A DNA stretch of 64,000 nt from CAYYHA01 sp964471535 (GTDB lineage Bacteria > Myxococcota > Myxococcia > SLRQ01): contig CAYYHA010000001.1 of assembly GCA_964471535.1 (NCBI GenBank), forward strand, positions 19,233 to 83,232. Direction: 5' to 3'. Positions 63,137 to 64,000 of the stretch are shown piece by piece. Both the position numbers and the translations under genes were made by a program. Below the pieces are notes generated by a model. That model did not search any database. It saw only the letters and a program-made list of their open reading frames with translations, and was not told the origin of the DNA. Within the stretch, counting starts at the first letter, position 1, and every line of letters begins with the position of its first letter.

Positions 63137-64000
63137 TCAGTCGTTGAGCGGCAGCCGGTTGCTACTCTCCTCGCTCAGGTAGGCAGCGCGGTCCTCGAGC
63201 GCGAAGGCGTCGAAGTCGAACGCGGCAGGTGAGAGACCGAGGCGGCCAAGACGGAGCGACCAGAAGTTCTGCGTCGTGTGATCGGTGGTTCCGTCGTCGT
63301 AGGTGCAGATCCGCTTGGCGCCGGAGCAGGTGTCACCGGAGCGGCAGCTGCTGCAATCGCTGTCCTGCTGACAGGCCTTGTAGCTCTGCAGGGCGCAGCG
63401 CTGTCCGAAATAGGTACAGACGTCACCGGCGATGGGGCAGTCGGCGTTGGTGCTGCAGGGGGTGGCGCTGCCCTGGCGAGGAGGCAGGCCGTCGACCTTG
63501 CCGGTGCTCGGGTCGGTGCCGGCTCGGGGCCAGCTCGGTGGCAGGGTGGGCAGGGTAAAGGATTCGCTGCCCCCGCTAGGCAGGTAGGGTCGCCACAGTT
63601 CCCAGTAGACGGCCTTCTTCCGGTCGACCACGTCGCGCTCGGTGTCACAGGCGAGCGGGGCGGCCCGATAGGTCTCGGTGACCTGGTAGAGCTCGTGCAC
63701 CGAGAGGTCGGGGACGATGGTCCCTTGGGCCACGTCCGACCAAGTGTAGGTTCTGTTGTCCGCCGAGATGGAGATCGTGGGGATCCCGAGGAAGGTGCTC
63801 GCTGTCCAGGTGGCATCGGCCGATCCATCGAGCGGCGCGTTGCCGCTCCCGTCGTCCCGCCACCACACGGTGGAGACCCCGTTTTCCGCGGTCGCCGGCG
63901 GCCGGTCGCCTGTGGGGCGGGCTGTGGGATCATCGGCGTAGAGTGCAAAGACCACCCCGAGGTAGCGTGCAACGCCGGGGTCCGGATTCGTCGGCAGATT
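63137..64000 (-). CDS. Cys-rich secreted-type protein, truncated by window edge
   Basis: The frame stays open to the window end, so the N-terminus is missing; 287 residues are visible. The visible part has beta-rich sequence and then C-x(n)-D-C repeats (CSTNADCPIAGDVC, CQQDSDCSSCRSGDTC) like those of many Myxococcota surface proteins, held by disulfides. The last about 60 residues are a less Cys-rich region. No enzyme motif is visible. The orientation is convergent with the preceding gene. Confidence 0.8.
   Translation of the reverse strand, partial: NLPTNPDPGVARYLGVVFALYADDPTARPTGDRPPATAENGVSTVWWRDDGSGNAPLDGSADATWTASTFLGIPTISISADNRTYTWSDVAQGTIVPDLSVHELYQVTETYRAAPLACDTERDVVDRKKAVYWELWRPYLPSGGSESFTLPTLPPSWPRAGTDPSTGKVDGLPPRQGSATPCSTNADCPIAGDVCTYFGQRCALQSYKACQQDSDCSSCRSGDTCSGAKRICTYDDGTTDHTTQNFWSLRLGRLGLSPAAFDFDAFALEDRAAYLSEESSNRLPLND

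Overview
This 64 kb window is a chromosomal piece of a GC-rich Gram-negative bacterium, most likely a myxobacterium or a close relative (Myxococcota). Nothing in it looks mobile. The clues are several lipobox lipoproteins with choice-of-anchor repeats and a von Willebrand A domain, Cys-rich C-x(n)-D-C repeat proteins, a cytochrome whose C-terminus looks like a MYXO-CTERM sorting tail, DUF481/DUF3943/DUF2914 envelope proteins, and a strong excess of G/C at third codon positions. I found about 56 protein genes. I saw no rRNA, tRNA, CRISPR, insertion sequence or prophage gene.

Layout. 0-8 kb: PEBP-family protein, a translationally coupled unknown gene plus vWA lipoprotein, an RluA-type pseudouridine synthase with an FmdB zinc ribbon, a DegP/HtrA protease and a small charged protein. 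8-18.3 kb: lipoprotein, PlsC-like acyltransferase, DAHP synthase, PHP phosphoesterase, a divergent KamA-like radical SAM enzyme, DUF2914 membrane protein, DUF481 outer-membrane protein, and a receiver/Hpt pair. 18.3-31.2 kb: MetH, SnoaL-like protein, DUF3943 protein, an endonuclease/exonuclease/phosphatase lipoprotein divergent from a PAP2 phosphatase and SPOUT methyltransferase, and a RapA-like SNF2 ATPase. 31.2-38.2 kb: lytic transglycosylase, periplasmic rhodanese, MsrA, EVE protein, CrcB/Fluc channel, DUF255 thioredoxin-fold protein. 38.2-45 kb: maoC-pntAA-pntAB-pntB operon, TMEM220 protein, speD-speE, cysK. 45-51.4 kb: calcium-repeat lipoprotein, OmpA-like protein, MscS channel, two small heat-shock proteins, pentaheme cytochrome. 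51.4-63.1 kb: an alpha-glucan locus. The window ends inside a Cys-rich protein.

The alpha-glucan locus holds three predicted lipoprotein GH13 enzymes: an amylase with an N-terminal E-set domain, an isoamylase-like debranching enzyme, and an amylase with a C-terminal CBM20-like domain. With them are an outer-membrane barrel candidate and a MalK-type ABC ATPase. Together they suggest surface or periplasmic starch/glycogen breakdown and uptake, but no MalEFG permease or TonB receptor is present in the window.

The most striking non-gene signal is transcriptional. Many first genes of transcription units have no Shine-Dalgarno sequence. Instead they carry a TAnnnT-type -10 element 6-8 bases before the start codon, which predicts leaderless mRNAs. 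At two divergent gene pairs a single palindromic -10 core appears to serve both leaderless transcripts (25485-25492 and 34295-34302). Other genes (htrA, DUF481, the Hsp20 pair, maoC, the SnoaL-like gene) keep clear AGGAGG-type ribosome sites, so two initiation classes coexist.
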